Source of the DNA: Asaia siamensis | GTDB lineage: Bacteria; Pseudomonadota; Alphaproteobacteria; Acetobacterales; Acetobacteraceae | NCBI RefSeq assembly: GCF_014635085.1 | Contig: NZ_BMCH01000001.1 | Location: 465,151 to 529,150, forward strand | Length of the DNA: 64,000 nucleotides | Reading direction: 5' to 3' | Shown here: piece after piece, positions 1 through 8,796 of the stretch | Position numbering within the stretch: position 1 is the stretch's first letter | Layout: each line of letters starts with the position of its first letter | Notes under the pieces: model-generated | What the model saw: only the letters and a program-made list of their open reading frames with translations | What the model was told of the DNA's origin: nothing | Database searches by the model: none | Program-made: the position numbers and the translations under genes

Positions 1-1871
1 ACGTCGAAGACGCCTTCAAGGTGATCGAGCAGCAGGCCAAGCTGGGTCTCGACCTCGACGGTGTCACCAAGACTCTCGTAACAGAAGGCTGCGCTTCGTT
101 CTGCGACGCTTTCGACCAGCTGCTTGGGGCGGTAGCAAACAAGCAGGCCACGTTTCTCGGGTCCAAACTGATTGAGCAGAAGGCCGAGCTTCCAGCCGAC
201 CTGAAAGCCGCAGCCGATGCGGTGCTCGAAGACTGGCGCAAGACCGGCAAGGGCCGCAAGCTCTGGGCCAAGGACGCGACGGTATGGACCGGCGGCGACG
301 AAGCCAAGTGGCTGAAGTGGCTCGACATTGTCGATGAGCGTCTGGCCCATGTGTCTGAGCTTGAGGCGTTTGCGAGCGAGGTGAAGGCCAAGGGCTTCAG
401 CGACGTGCTGCTGCTCGGTATGGGCGGTTCGAGCCTCGGTCCGGAAGTGATTGCCGAGACCTTCGGTCACATCGCAGGCTTCCCGAAGCTGCATGTGCTC
501 GACAGCACCGACCCGCAGCAGGTCAAGACGTATGAAAATGCCGTCGACCTCAAGAAGACCCTGTTCATCGTTTCGTCCAAGTCGGGCGGTACGCTTGAGC
601 CGAACATTCTGAAGGCCTATTTCTTCGCTGCTGCCGAAAAGGCACTCGGCTCGGCTCCTGGCGCACATTTTGTCGCCGTGACCGATCCGGGCTCGCATAT
701 GGAAGAAGTGGCCAAGAAGGATGGCTTCTGGAAGATCTTCTACGGCGAAAAGCAGATTGGCGGCCGTTTCTCGGTTCTGTCCAATTTCGGTCTGGTTCCT
801 GCCGCTGCTGCCGGTCTGGACGTGCGCGCATTCCTCGAATCAGCGCTGCGTTCGGTCAAAGAAGCTTCGGCCAGCACCCCGCCCGCGCAGAACACTGCGC
901 TCCAGCTCGGTGCCATCCTCGGCGCTGCCGCAACCAAGTTCGGCCGCGACAAGGTGACGATCATCGCATCGCCTGCGATCTATGATCTCGGCGCCTGGCT
1001 CGAGCAGCTTCTGGCTGAATCGACCGGCAAGAAGGGCACGGGCCTGATTCCCATCGACGACGAGACCCTCGGGGCTCCTGCCGTCTATGGCAAGGATCGC
1101 GTCTTCGCCTATCTGCGTCTGAAGGGTGAAGCCTGCCCCAACCAGGAGAAGGCAATCGCCGCTCTCGTGGAAGCAGGTGAGCCGGTTGTGACGATCGATC
1201 TGGCCGACAAGCTCGATATCGCTCAGGCTTTCTTCCACTGGGAATATGCCACGGCAGTTGCCGGTTCGGTTCTCGCGATCGACCCGTTTGATCAGCCGGA
1301 TGTGGAATTCAGCAAGATCGAGACCAAGAAGCTCACGACTGCCTTCAACGAGACGGGCAAGCTTCCGCCTGAGACACCGTTCGCAACCTCGGGTGCGTTC
1401 GAGTTCTTTGCTGACGATGCCAACGCCAAGGCGCTTGGCGGCGGCGATGCGCTGGCGATCCTGAAGGCCCATTTCGGCCGCGTGAAGGCGGGCGATTATG
1501 TGGGTGTTCTGGCTTATGTCGAGCGCGATCTGAAGACACGCGAGTGGATCCAGAACGTTCGCCTCGATCTGCGTGACCAGTTGAAGGTTGCAACGGCTGC
1601 CGAGTTCGGCCCGCGCTTCCTGCACTCGACCGGTCAGGCCTATAAGGGCGGCCCGGATAGTGGCGTGTTCCTGCAGATCACGGCTGACGATCATGCCGAT
1701 CTGAGCGTCCCTGGTGAACGCTTCACTTTCAGTGTGGTGAAGGCTGCTCAGGCACGTGGCGATTTCGATGTGCTTTCCGAACGTGGCCGCCGTGCCCTGC
1801 GCGTGCACATCAAGGGACCGCTCGAAGCTGGCCTTGCCGAACTGGCAGCGGTCATCAAGAAAGCCGTCTGA
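1..1871 (+). CDS. tal-pgi: Bifunctional transaldolase / glucose-6-phosphate isomerase (5' end outside window)
   Basis: The reading frame is open from the first base, so the start lies upstream. The first 45 or so visible residues are the C-terminal end of a transaldolase (its closing helix, with DGVTKTLVTEG). They run straight into a full glucose-6-phosphate isomerase of about 560 residues. PGI hallmarks are the sugar-isomerase loop GMGGSSLGPEV (about bases 417-450) and the phosphate-binding SSKSGGTLEPN (about 571-603). The fusion joins the non-oxidative pentose phosphate step (sedoheptulose-7-P + glyceraldehyde-3-P to erythrose-4-P + fructose-6-P) to fructose-6-P/glucose-6-P isomerisation, a recycling loop typical of acetic acid bacteria, whose glycolysis is often incomplete. 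A strong terminator follows 10 bases after the stop. Confidence 0.95.
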   Translation, partial: VEDAFKVIEQQAKLGLDLDGVTKTLVTEGCASFCDAFDQLLGAVANKQATFLGSKLIEQKAELPADLKAAADAVLEDWRKTGKGRKLWAKDATVWTGGDEAKWLKWLDIVDERLAHVSELEAFASEVKAKGFSDVLLLGMGGSSLGPEVIAETFGHIAGFPKLHVLDSTDPQQVKTYENAVDLKKTLFIVSSKSGGTLEPNILKAYFFAAAEKALGSAPGAHFVAVTDPGSHMEEVAKKDGFWKIFYGEKQIGGRFSVLSNFGLVPAAAAGLDVRAFLESALRSVKEASASTPPAQNTALQLGAILGAAATKFGRDKVTIIASPAIYDLGAWLEQLLAESTGKKGTGLIPIDDETLGAPAVYGKDRVFAYLRLKGEACPNQEKAIAALVEAGEPVVTIDLADKLDIAQAFFHWEYATAVAGSVLAIDPFDQPDVEFSKIETKKLTTAFNETGKLPPETPFATSGAFEFFADDANAKALGGGDALAILKAHFGRVKAGDYVGVLAYVERDLKTREWIQNVRLDLRDQLKVATAAEFGPRFLHSTGQAYKGGPDSGVFLQITADDHADLSVPGERFTFSVVKAAQARGDFDVLSERGRRALRVHIKGPLEAGLAELAAVIKKAV

Positions 1872-1880
1872 GACTGACGC

Positions 1881-1915
1881 AATCCGCCCCGCTCCAACGG
1901 GGCGGATTGTTTTTT
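1881..1915 (+). terminator. Intrinsic terminator after tal-pgi
   Basis: A perfect 11-bp stem (1881-1891 with 1898-1908) closes a 6-base loop and is followed by a run of T. It starts 10 bases after the tal-pgi stop and separates that transcript from gnd. Confidence 0.9.
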
Positions 1916-1962
1916 GACGTGGTAGTTAGAGGGCACAGGAAGACTGTGCAGGAGTTTTGAAG

Positions 1963-2958
1963 ATGCAAATCGGTATTGTTGGCCTTGGCCGTATGGGCGG
2001 CAACATTGCAGTGCGCCTGACCCGTCATGGTCATGACGTCGTGCTGTTCGACCGCACGCCTGAAGTTGTGACCAAGACGTTCGACCGTGCCGAAAAGGGC
2101 CGTGCGATCGCCTCGAACTCTGTCGCCGATCTGGTCAGCAAGCTGACGGCAGAGCGCAAGATCGTCTGGGTCATGCTTCCGGCTGGTGAGATCACTGAAG
2201 CCTGCGTGCAGGAACTGCGCGGCCTGCTCGGTAAGGACGATATCGTGATCGATGGTGGCAACAGCTACTACAAGGACGATGTCCGTCGTGCGCACGAGCT
2301 GATGGAAAAGGGCATTCACTACATTGACGTCGGTACGTCGGGCGGCGTCTGGGGCCTCGATCGCGGCTATTGCATGATGTACGGCGGCACCAAGGACTCG
2401 GCCGATCATATCGACCCGATCCTCAAGGCACTGGCACCCGGCAAGGGTGACGTCGTGCGCACGATCGGTCGCGACCGTGAAGGCCTCGATCCCCGCGCTG
2501 AGGAAGGCTATCTGCATTGTGGTCCGGCTGGTTCGGGTCACTTCGTCAAGATGGTCCATAACGGCATCGAATACGGCATGATGCAGGCCTTCGCCGAAGG
2601 CTTCGACGTCATGAAGTCCAAGAACTCCCCCGTCCTGCAGGAAGACCAGCGCTTCGACCTGAACATGGCCGATATCGCTGAAGTGTGGCGTCGTGGCAGT
2701 GTCGTCTCGTCCTGGCTGCTCGATCTGACGGCCGATGCGCTCGCCAAGAATGAATCCCTCTCCGAGTTCTCGGGCGAAGTGGCTGATTCCGGTGAAGGTC
2801 GCTGGACGATCGAAGCGGCCATCGAAGAGTCGGTGCCGGTTCCGGTCATGACGGCATCGCTGTTCACACGCTTCCGCTCGCGCAGCGGCAACAACTACGC
2901 AGAGAAGATCCTCTCTGCCATGCGCTTCGGCTTCGGCGGTCACGTCGAGAAGAAGTGA
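1963..2958 (+). CDS. gnd: 6-phosphogluconate dehydrogenase, short form
   Basis: Oxidative decarboxylation of 6-phosphogluconate to ribulose-5-phosphate. The product is 331 residues, the short class rather than the roughly 470-residue enterobacterial type; short forms often prefer NAD+, but cofactor choice here is inference. Visible motifs are the dinucleotide loop GLGRMGGN (residues 7-14), [10 protein letters not shown] (97-106), and [19 protein letters not shown] (from 187) with the catalytic Lys near 196. The ATG at 1963 is preferred over an in-frame TTG at 1957 because CAGGAG (1949-1954) lies 8 bases upstream of the ATG. The gene is flanked by terminators on both sides, so it is its own unit. 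Confidence 0.97.
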   Translation: MQIGIVGLGRMGGNIAVRLTRHGHDVVLFDRTPEVVTKTFDRAEKGRAIASNSVADLVSKLTAERKIVWVMLPAGEITEACVQELRGLLGKDDIVIDGGNSYYKDDVRRAHELMEKGIHYIDVGTSGGVWGLDRGYCMMYGGTKDSADHIDPILKALAPGKGDVVRTIGRDREGLDPRAEEGYLHCGPAGSGHFVKMVHNGIEYGMMQAFAEGFDVMKSKNSPVLQEDQRFDLNMADIAEVWRRGSVVSSWLLDLTADALAKNESLSEFSGEVADSGEGRWTIEAAIEESVPVPVMTASLFTRFRSRSGNNYAEKILSAMRFGFGGHVEKK

Positions 2959-2964
2959 CATTTC

Positions 2965-2998
2965 GGGCCGGGACCGCTCTGGTCCCGGCCCTTTTTTT
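2965..2998 (+). terminator. Intrinsic terminator after gnd
   Basis: An 11-bp GC-rich stem (2965-2975 with 2981-2991), a 5-base loop and seven T residues, starting 7 bases after the gnd stop. Confidence 0.92.
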
Positions 2999-3090
2999 AT
3001 TCCTACACTCTTGGCCAGAATGTCAGCGGGAGCCGTAACGCTCCTGCTTGCACTCCGGCTTTCAGTTTATCGACTAAAAAGGTTTGGCAT

Positions 3091-4638
3091 ATGGTCGAGA
3101 TTTCCGCTTCAGCGCGTGCGGCACTGTCCAATTCAGAGGCGCCGCGCGGCGTACGCCCGGCCCCTCCGGGCTCCATGGTCATTTTCGGCGGTGGCGGCGA
3201 TCTGACGAAACGCCTTCTGGTTCCGGCTATCTATAATCTGGACGTGGCTGGTCTGCTCAGCGAGGATTTCTCCATCATCGTGGTCGACTGGGCCGAGATG
3301 ACGACAGAAGGGCTGCTGGAGCAACTCAGCGCTGCCCTTGATGATTTCGTCAGCAAGCGCGGGACCAGCGCCACAGTGCTGCGTCAGGATGTGTGGGATC
3401 GCCTTTCCAAGAGCATCACCTATCTGCGCGGTTCTTTCGAGGAAATCTCAACGTTCCAGGCATTGAAGGAAAAGCTGGGCGATCGCTCTGCTGTTTTCTA
3501 TCTCGCTGTGGCCGCGCGTTTCTTCGGTCCCATTGTCGACCTCCTCGGGGAATCCGGTCTTGCCGAACAGACCGATACGGTCTCGCGTCGCGTCATCATC
3601 GAGAAGCCCTTTGGTGCAGATCTGGAATCGGCTAAGGCGCTCAATGCGCGTCTCCAGCGTTCGCTCGATGAAAACCAGATCTACCGCATCGACCATTATC
3701 TCGGCAAAGAGACGGTGCAGAACATCCTGGCCCTGCGTTTCTCGAACGGCTTCTTCGAGCCGCTCTGGAACCGGCAGAACATCGACCACGTGCAGATTAC
3801 GGCAGCAGAGACGGTCGGTGTCGAACGTCGCGGTCGCTTTTACGAAAGCACGGGTGCCATTCGCGACATGGTCCCCAACCATCTGATGCAGCTGCTGTCG
3901 ATGGTCGCCATGGAGGCGCCGACTTCGTTTGACGCCGAAGCCGTGCGTGACGAGAAGGCCAAAGTGCTCAGTGCCATCCAGCCAATCGATCTGAGCCAAG
4001 TGGTACGCGGGCAGTATGTCAGCGGTTCGTTCGGCGTGGGCGATGAGGCCGAAGCGCTGCGAGGCTATCGTGAAGAACCCGATGTCGGGATGGGCAGTCA
4101 GACCGAGACCTATGTCGCGATGAAGCTGCGTATCGATAACTGGCGTTGGGCTGGTGTGCCGTTCTATCTGCGCACGGGCAAGCGCCTGCGTCGTCGCAAG
4201 ACCGAAATCGCGATCCACTTCAAGCAGGCGCCGTTCGCTCTCTTCCGTGACACGCCCGTCGACAAGCTCACGCCCAATATCATGGTGCTGCACATCCAGC
4301 CGACTGAAGGCGTGACCATGCAGTTCTCGGCCAAGGTGCCTGGTCCGTCGGTGCGTCTCGGCGGTGTGCGCATGAAATTCGATTATTCCGACTGGTTCAG
4401 CGAGGGGCCGAGCACGGGCTACGAGACGCTGATCTATGACTGCATGATCGGTGACCAGACGCTTTATCAGCGCGCCGATACCATTGAAGAGGGCTGGCGT
4501 ATCGTCGAACCCGCCTTCAAGGAGAACATCGCCGATAAATCGCCGCTCTGCTTCTACCCGGGTGGCCTTGATGGCCCGCGTGAGGCCGATGAACTGCTGG
4601 CACGCAGCGGGCGTCGCTGGCTCGATCTGAACAACTGA
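3091..4638 (+). CDS. zwf: Glucose-6-phosphate 1-dehydrogenase
   Basis: Oxidises glucose-6-phosphate to 6-phosphogluconolactone with NAD(P)+, the entry to the oxidative pentose phosphate pathway. The 515-residue length is normal for the family. The N-terminal cofactor loop reads [13 protein letters not shown] (residues 31-43), EKPFG is at about 171-175, and the substrate signature RIDHYLGKE is at 199-207 with the catalytic His at 202. The first 28 residues form a polar extension before the Rossmann fold. It leads the unit zwf-HAD-pgl-rpiA-gntK; about 90 bases separate it from the gnd terminator, so a promoter should lie there. Confidence 0.97.
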   Translation: MVEISASARAALSNSEAPRGVRPAPPGSMVIFGGGGDLTKRLLVPAIYNLDVAGLLSEDFSIIVVDWAEMTTEGLLEQLSAALDDFVSKRGTSATVLRQDVWDRLSKSITYLRGSFEEISTFQALKEKLGDRSAVFYLAVAARFFGPIVDLLGESGLAEQTDTVSRRVIIEKPFGADLESAKALNARLQRSLDENQIYRIDHYLGKETVQNILALRFSNGFFEPLWNRQNIDHVQITAAETVGVERRGRFYESTGAIRDMVPNHLMQLLSMVAMEAPTSFDAEAVRDEKAKVLSAIQPIDLSQVVRGQYVSGSFGVGDEAEALRGYREEPDVGMGSQTETYVAMKLRIDNWRWAGVPFYLRTGKRLRRRKTEIAIHFKQAPFALFRDTPVDKLTPNIMVLHIQPTEGVTMQFSAKVPGPSVRLGGVRMKFDYSDWFSEGPSTGYETLIYDCMIGDQTLYQRADTIEEGWRIVEPAFKENIADKSPLCFYPGGLDGPREADELLARSGRRWLDLNN

Positions 4639-4667
4639 CGCACTTTCGCGCCAAGACAGGAACTCCC

Positions 4668-5531
4668 ATGACACATGATCTGGATGCCATCCACGCAGCC
4701 CTGCCGCCCATGGCATCCACCATTCGCATGGTTGTCTCGGATATCGACGGCACGCTGATCGGTCCTGACAAGAACCTGGCAGAATCGACGCAACAGGCGG
4801 CGAAGCAGCTCAGCGAGGCGGGCATCAAGCTTTGCCTCGTGAGTTCGCGCTCGGCTGAGGGCATGCTGCGTTATCATCGGGAGCTAGGTCTCGATACGCC
4901 ATTCGGTGCGCTAAATGGCGGGCTGATCGTGGGACCGGACGACGAGATTCTCTCGACCCTGTCACTCCCCGCCTCCTGCGTCGATGCGGCGTGCGACACG
5001 CTTTCGGTGCACCAGGTGGATACCTGGCTGTTCCGTGGTCACGAATGGCTGATTCGCGATCCTGGCGCCTATTATGTCGAGCATGAGCGCAGATCGGTCG
5101 GTATCGACCCTGTCGTCGTGCCCGACTTCAAGCCGTTTCGCGAGGGCGTTGGCAAGATCATGGCCGCCAGCAGCAATTTCGCGTTGCTGCAGCGCATGGA
5201 AGTTGAGATCGGCGCCATGCTCAAGGGCGAGGCGAGCGTACACCGGTCGTCAAATTATTATCTCGATATCACGCACAAGGATGCGAACAAGGGCTTTGCC
5301 GCGCGTGCTCTGGCCGAGCGTCTGGGCATCCCGATGAGTGAGGTTGCCTGCATCGGCGACATGTCCAATGATGTGCCGATGCTCAAAATCGCCGGGCTAG
5401 GGATTGCCATGGGCAACGCGACCGAAGAGGTCAGTGCGCATGCCCATGTGACAACAGGGCACAACGATGCAGATGGATGGGCAGAAGCCATGCGGCGCTT
5501 CGTCCTTCCCAGGGCCCCCGGCGCGGCCTGA
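4668..5531 (+). CDS. HAD-superfamily (Cof-type) phosphatase
   Basis: A 287-residue HAD hydrolase of the Cof/sugar-phosphatase group. Motif I is SDIDGTL with the nucleophile and acid/base Asp pair at residues 25 and 27. Motif IV is GDMSNDVPML near the C-terminus, followed by GIAMGNA, which is typical of Cof proteins. A mobile cap domain lies between them. The substrate cannot be read from sequence. Its position between zwf and pgl suggests a sugar phosphate or a damaged pathway intermediate, but this is inference. It starts 29 bases after zwf and ends 17 bases before pgl, so it is co-transcribed. Confidence 0.88.
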   Translation: MTHDLDAIHAALPPMASTIRMVVSDIDGTLIGPDKNLAESTQQAAKQLSEAGIKLCLVSSRSAEGMLRYHRELGLDTPFGALNGGLIVGPDDEILSTLSLPASCVDAACDTLSVHQVDTWLFRGHEWLIRDPGAYYVEHERRSVGIDPVVVPDFKPFREGVGKIMAASSNFALLQRMEVEIGAMLKGEASVHRSSNYYLDITHKDANKGFAARALAERLGIPMSEVACIGDMSNDVPMLKIAGLGIAMGNATEEVSAHAHVTTGHNDADGWAEAMRRFVLPRAPGAA

Positions 5532-5548
5532 CATAAAGGAATGATAAG

Positions 5549-6298
5549 ATGAGTGGACACGATGTGACTTCAGCCCGCGTGGTCGTTCTGGAGGATGGCG
5601 AAGCCGTCGCCCAGAAGATGGCCCAGTGGCTGCTGGATCAGGCTCTGGCCAAGACCGACGGGCCTTTCGTCGTGGCGCTGTCGGGCGGCTCGACGCCCAA
5701 GCGTCTGTTCAAGATCATGGCTGAGCCGGCTTATGCCTCGAAATTCCCGTGGCGCCGGACCCATATTTTCTTCGGCGATGATCGTCATGTGCCCTTCACG
5801 CATGACGACAGCAATTATCGCATGACGGACGAGCTGCTGCTTGAGCATGTCGATCTACCTGCCGAAAATGCACACCCTATTCCTGCCGATGGTACGGCCG
5901 AGCAGGATGCGGTCTGGTATCAGAGCGCTCTGCAGGACCTGTATGGCAGCCATCATCTGACCCCGGGCAAGCCGCTTTTTGACGTCGTCATGCTGGGTAT
6001 GGGCCCTGACGGGCATACCGCCTCGCTCTTCCCGCGTCAGCCGATCCTGCAGGAAAAGACGAAATGGGTCGCTGCCTGCACGCCAGATAACGCGCCTCAT
6101 GACCGTGTTTCGCTGACCTATCCCGCCATCCATTCGAGCCGCAATGTCGTGTTCCTGATCGAGGGGGCAGGCAAGGCCGAGATGCTGGCACGGGTTCGCA
6201 GCGGCGATGAATCGCTTCCGGCATCGCATATCACCTCCGAAGGTGAGGTTGTGTTCCTGGTCGACAAGGCCGCTGCAGGAGAGCTTCAGAATGGTTGA
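5549..6298 (+). CDS. pgl: 6-phosphogluconolactonase
   Basis: Hydrolyses 6-phosphogluconolactone to 6-phosphogluconate, the step between Zwf and Gnd. The 249-residue protein belongs to the NagB/RpiA/DevB fold. SGGSTPKRLF (from residue 45) binds phosphate, FFGDDRHVP follows, and GMGPDGHTASLFP (150-162) is the lactonase signature carrying the catalytic acid. The stop overlaps the rpiA start by 8 bases, indicating translational coupling. Confidence 0.96.
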   Translation: MSGHDVTSARVVVLEDGEAVAQKMAQWLLDQALAKTDGPFVVALSGGSTPKRLFKIMAEPAYASKFPWRRTHIFFGDDRHVPFTHDDSNYRMTDELLLEHVDLPAENAHPIPADGTAEQDAVWYQSALQDLYGSHHLTPGKPLFDVVMLGMGPDGHTASLFPRQPILQEKTKWVAACTPDNAPHDRVSLTYPAIHSSRNVVFLIEGAGKAEMLARVRSGDESLPASHITSEGEVVFLVDKAAAGELQNG

Positions 6299-7007
6299 GA
6301 TCGCTCAAGACGCCGCTGCTCGCGTCGCAGAACTGAAACGTGAAGCTGCTACTCATGCCATTTCCTATATCCAGGATGGCATGGCTGTGGGCCTCGGGAC
6401 GGGCAGCACGGCGAAATTCATGATCGATGCGCTCGGTGAGCGCGTCCGTCGTGAAGGGCTCAAGATACGCGCTATCCCGACATCGGAGGCCAGCGCGGCT
6501 CAGGCACAGAGCCTGAATATCCCCATCACGAATTTTGCTGATGATCCATATCTCGACGTCGCCATTGACGGCGCCGACGAGGTGCAGACGGGCTCGCTGT
6601 TCCTGATCAAGGGGCGGGGCGGCGCGCTGTTGCGTGAGAAGATCGTGGCCGTCTCGGCTCGCAAGTTCATTGTGATTGTCGATGAGAGCAAGATCGTCAC
6701 CGATCTGGGCACGCATATGCCCGTGCCTGTCGAGATCATTCCCTGGGGTTGGGAGCGCGTCGAGAACCTGCTGCGCAAGACAGGCGCGAAAGCCTGCGTT
6801 CCGCGCCGTAATGCAGACGGCTCACTTTACATGACCGATAATCACAACATCATCATCGATTGTGATTACGAGTGCATCAAGGATCCGCGCGGTCTGGCAG
6901 ACCACATCATCTCCATTACAGGTGTCGTGGACCACGGTCTTTTCCTTGATATCACCTCGGAAGTTCTGGTGGCCGGCGCGGCCGGTCTGCAAAGGCTGAA
7001 AGCATGA
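6291..7007 (+). CDS. rpiA: Ribose-5-phosphate isomerase A
   Basis: Interconverts ribose-5-phosphate and ribulose-5-phosphate. The product is 238 residues. GLGTGSTAKF (34-43) is the phosphate loop, DGADEV (from residue 93) and KGRGGALLREK form the active site. The ATG at 6291 is chosen over an upstream in-frame ATG at 6207 because it starts the conserved N-terminal helix, is preceded by GCAGGAG, and overlaps only the pgl stop. Its own stop overlaps the gntK start in an ATGA. Confidence 0.96.
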   Translation: MVEIAQDAAARVAELKREAATHAISYIQDGMAVGLGTGSTAKFMIDALGERVRREGLKIRAIPTSEASAAQAQSLNIPITNFADDPYLDVAIDGADEVQTGSLFLIKGRGGALLREKIVAVSARKFIVIVDESKIVTDLGTHMPVPVEIIPWGWERVENLLRKTGAKACVPRRNADGSLYMTDNHNIIIDCDYECIKDPRGLADHIISITGVVDHGLFLDITSEVLVAGAAGLQRLKA

Positions 7008-7528
7008 GCGGGGCGACAAATCAGGCCGGTCCCGGCCTCTACGTCGTCATGGGTGTCTCTGGCTGCGGCAAGACGACCGTGGCCCAGGGGCTTGCTCAGC
7101 ATTTTGGTACGCCTTTCCAGGAAGGGGACGACCTGCATCCGGCGGCGAATGTCGCCAAGATGCATAGCGGTATTCCGCTCGACGATGCCGACCGGGCGCC
7201 CTGGCTTCAGATCTGTCATGAATGGCTGAAGATGCATGCGCAGACCGGGGGCGTACTGACCTGCTCGGCGCTCAAACGCAAATACCGTGATACGCTGCGC
7301 AACGGGCTTGATGTGACATTCGTCTATCTCGAGACGAGCGAACGCACGATTGCCGAGCGATTGAAGCAGCGTATCGGCCATTTCATGCCCCCAAGCCTCC
7401 TGCCAAGCCAGCTTGCAACACTGGAGCCGCCGGGCAAGGATGAGAATGTCATCACTGTGGACAGTGCTGGCACTCCGGAGATTGTAATGGGCAAGCTTCT
7501 GGCGTCGCTGAAAGCCCGTGGCGCCTGA
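7004..7528 (+). CDS. gntK: Gluconokinase
   Basis: Phosphorylates gluconate to 6-phosphogluconate using ATP. The 174-residue protein has the Walker A loop GVSGCGKT at residues 17-24, then FQEGDDLHP (substrate region) and CSALKRKYRD, all standard for the GntK family. It is last in the pentose phosphate unit and overlaps rpiA by 4 bases. In acetic acid bacteria periplasmic glucose oxidation yields gluconate, and this kinase would bring re-imported gluconate into the pathway encoded just upstream. Confidence 0.95.
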   Translation: MSGATNQAGPGLYVVMGVSGCGKTTVAQGLAQHFGTPFQEGDDLHPAANVAKMHSGIPLDDADRAPWLQICHEWLKMHAQTGGVLTCSALKRKYRDTLRNGLDVTFVYLETSERTIAERLKQRIGHFMPPSLLPSQLATLEPPGKDENVITVDSAGTPEIVMGKLLASLKARGA

Positions 7529-7543
7529 ATTTTGTCAGTGCAG

Positions 7544-7576
7544 GGATCGATTCATGAGCAGTTTATGGATCGATCC
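7544..7576 (+). repeat. 12-bp inverted repeat / hairpin downstream of gntK
   Basis: Arms 7544-7555 and 7565-7576 pair over 12 positions, eleven Watson-Crick plus one U-G in RNA, around a 9-base loop. The right arm lies inside a perfect 12-bp palindrome, TGGATCGATCCA (7566-7577). The element begins 16 bases after the gntK stop but has no T-run, so it is not a classical terminator. It may stabilise the 3' end, aid Rho-type termination, or be a protein-binding site. Confidence 0.55.
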
Positions 7577-7596
7577 AATCGCCTGTGGGCGTCGGA

Positions 7597-7664
7597 TTAT
7601 CCCTTGTCGTCAACAGCTTATGCACAGGCTGATCCGCAGAGTTGTTCCTCGAATCTGGGGATAA
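7597..7664. promoter_or_regulatory. DnaA-box-like motifs in the gntK-DUF4349 gap
   Basis: TTATGCACA at 7618-7626 fits the DnaA box consensus TTWTNCACA exactly. TTATCCCCA on the minus strand (7656-7664) differs from TTATCCACA at one base. A weaker TTATCCCTT lies at 7597-7605. The 263-base gap 7529-7791 holds no convincing gene. The flanking DNA is not notably AT-rich, so this is not a convincing origin; the motifs may be chance or a DnaA-responsive control site. Confidence 0.25.
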
Positions 7665-7791
7665 GTTTCCTGTCTTGCGGCAGGCCTGAGGAACCGTGCG
7701 CTGTCGCGCGAACGCGTCATGCTGAGCGATACCTTCCCAAAAGGCCCCGGACGTGATCCTCTTTGCCTAATCTGGCAATTCGGAAAATCTG

Positions 7792-8694
7792 ATGATGAAG
7801 CAAAAAATACGGTACAGCCTGCGGCGACTGGCGGGACCGGTTGTGCTTGGCGTTGTTCTGGCCAGTCTTGCGGGCTGCAAGCACAGGCATGGTGAAAACC
7901 GTCGCACAGAGATGAGCTACGGGTCATTCTCACTGCAACACGCGCCTTCTCCGATCCCCGCAGCGATGCGATTTTCCATGAGGGGTAAGGTCGGTCAGGG
8001 CAATATTGCTTATGAGCATAGCCTCGCCTTGCGTGTTTCGGCAGACAAGGTCGGCGCCCATCTGGCGACTTTGCGTGATTACTGTCTCGCGCAGCAGGGC
8101 TGTGAGCTGGTCTCGGCATCGGAAGATGCAGAAGACCAGAATGAGGGGAGTGAAAACCGTTCGGCGAGGCTCTCGGCGCGTTTGCCTCATGACAAGGTCG
8201 AGGCGTTTCTCAAAATTGCCGCGGCGCCTCTGGCAGGGGAAACCGCAGATGCTGTCGTCACCCAGAGCCTGCGCACCAGTGAGCGTGATCTCAATAGAGA
8301 AGTCACCGATGTCGATCGCCGTCTGGCCCAGATGACCGCCTATCGTGACCGTCTCGAGGTGCTTGAAGCCCAGAGTGCAGGCAAGACGGATGACCTCATC
8401 AAAGTGGCGAAAGAGCTTTCAGAGGCGCAGAGTACGCTGGAAAGCGCATTGAAAGAGAAAAAGGATCTCTCCCGTCAGGTGGATACGGAAGAGGTCAATG
8501 TCACCTATAGGTCTGCACATGAGAATCTAGGGCCCCTGCGTCAGCGCTGGAAAGATAGCGGTGCGCTTCTTAGTGAGACGCTGGCAGATCTGTGGGATTT
8601 CCTGATTCAGGCTGTGGTCTGGGCACCGCTGGTCGTCATCGGCCTGTTGATTGTCAGGCGCGCGATCCGTCACGGCTGGTTCAGTCGTAAATAG
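7792..8694 (+). CDS. DUF4349 domain lipoprotein
   Basis: A 300-residue envelope protein. Residues 1-28 are a basic then hydrophobic lipoprotein signal with lipobox LAGC, making Cys29 the lipidated residue. The middle region carries the DUF4349 pattern: a domain with two Cys (CLAQQGCELV) followed by a long heptad-rich coiled coil (about residues 165-240). One transmembrane helix near the C-terminus (about 270-290) ends in a basic tail RRAIRHGWFSRK. DUF4349 proteins are of unknown function. The double anchor, a lipid at one end and a helix at the other, would place the coiled coil in the periplasm. Two adjacent ATG codons (7792, 7795) are possible starts. Confidence 0.85.
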   Translation: MMKQKIRYSLRRLAGPVVLGVVLASLAGCKHRHGENRRTEMSYGSFSLQHAPSPIPAAMRFSMRGKVGQGNIAYEHSLALRVSADKVGAHLATLRDYCLAQQGCELVSASEDAEDQNEGSENRSARLSARLPHDKVEAFLKIAAAPLAGETADAVVTQSLRTSERDLNREVTDVDRRLAQMTAYRDRLEVLEAQSAGKTDDLIKVAKELSEAQSTLESALKEKKDLSRQVDTEEVNVTYRSAHENLGPLRQRWKDSGALLSETLADLWDFLIQAVVWAPLVVIGLLIVRRAIRHGWFSRK

Positions 8695-8796
8695 GGCGGT
8701 CCTGCTCAGGGTTTTGTGAGGCGGTGAACCTTGGCCGCCTCCATGCGTCATGAAAAGATGAGAGTGAATATTTTGTAATAGAAGAGAGGGCGCCCC

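Noticed and set aside
840-1808. Long minus-strand open frame (322 codons) inside tal-pgi
   Set aside because: It is antisense to a clearly conserved enzyme and has no recognisable domain; GC-rich codons create such frames.
1855-2961. Minus-strand open frame of 368 codons across gnd
   Set aside because: Fully antisense to gnd and crossing its terminator; composition is low in family-like motifs.
3448-4716. Minus-strand open frame of 422 codons across zwf
   Set aside because: Antisense shadow of zwf with no domain.
7532-7756. Plus-strand 74-codon frame after gntK
   Set aside because: No Shine-Dalgarno, crosses the hairpin and DnaA-like sites, Cys/Ser-rich random-like product.
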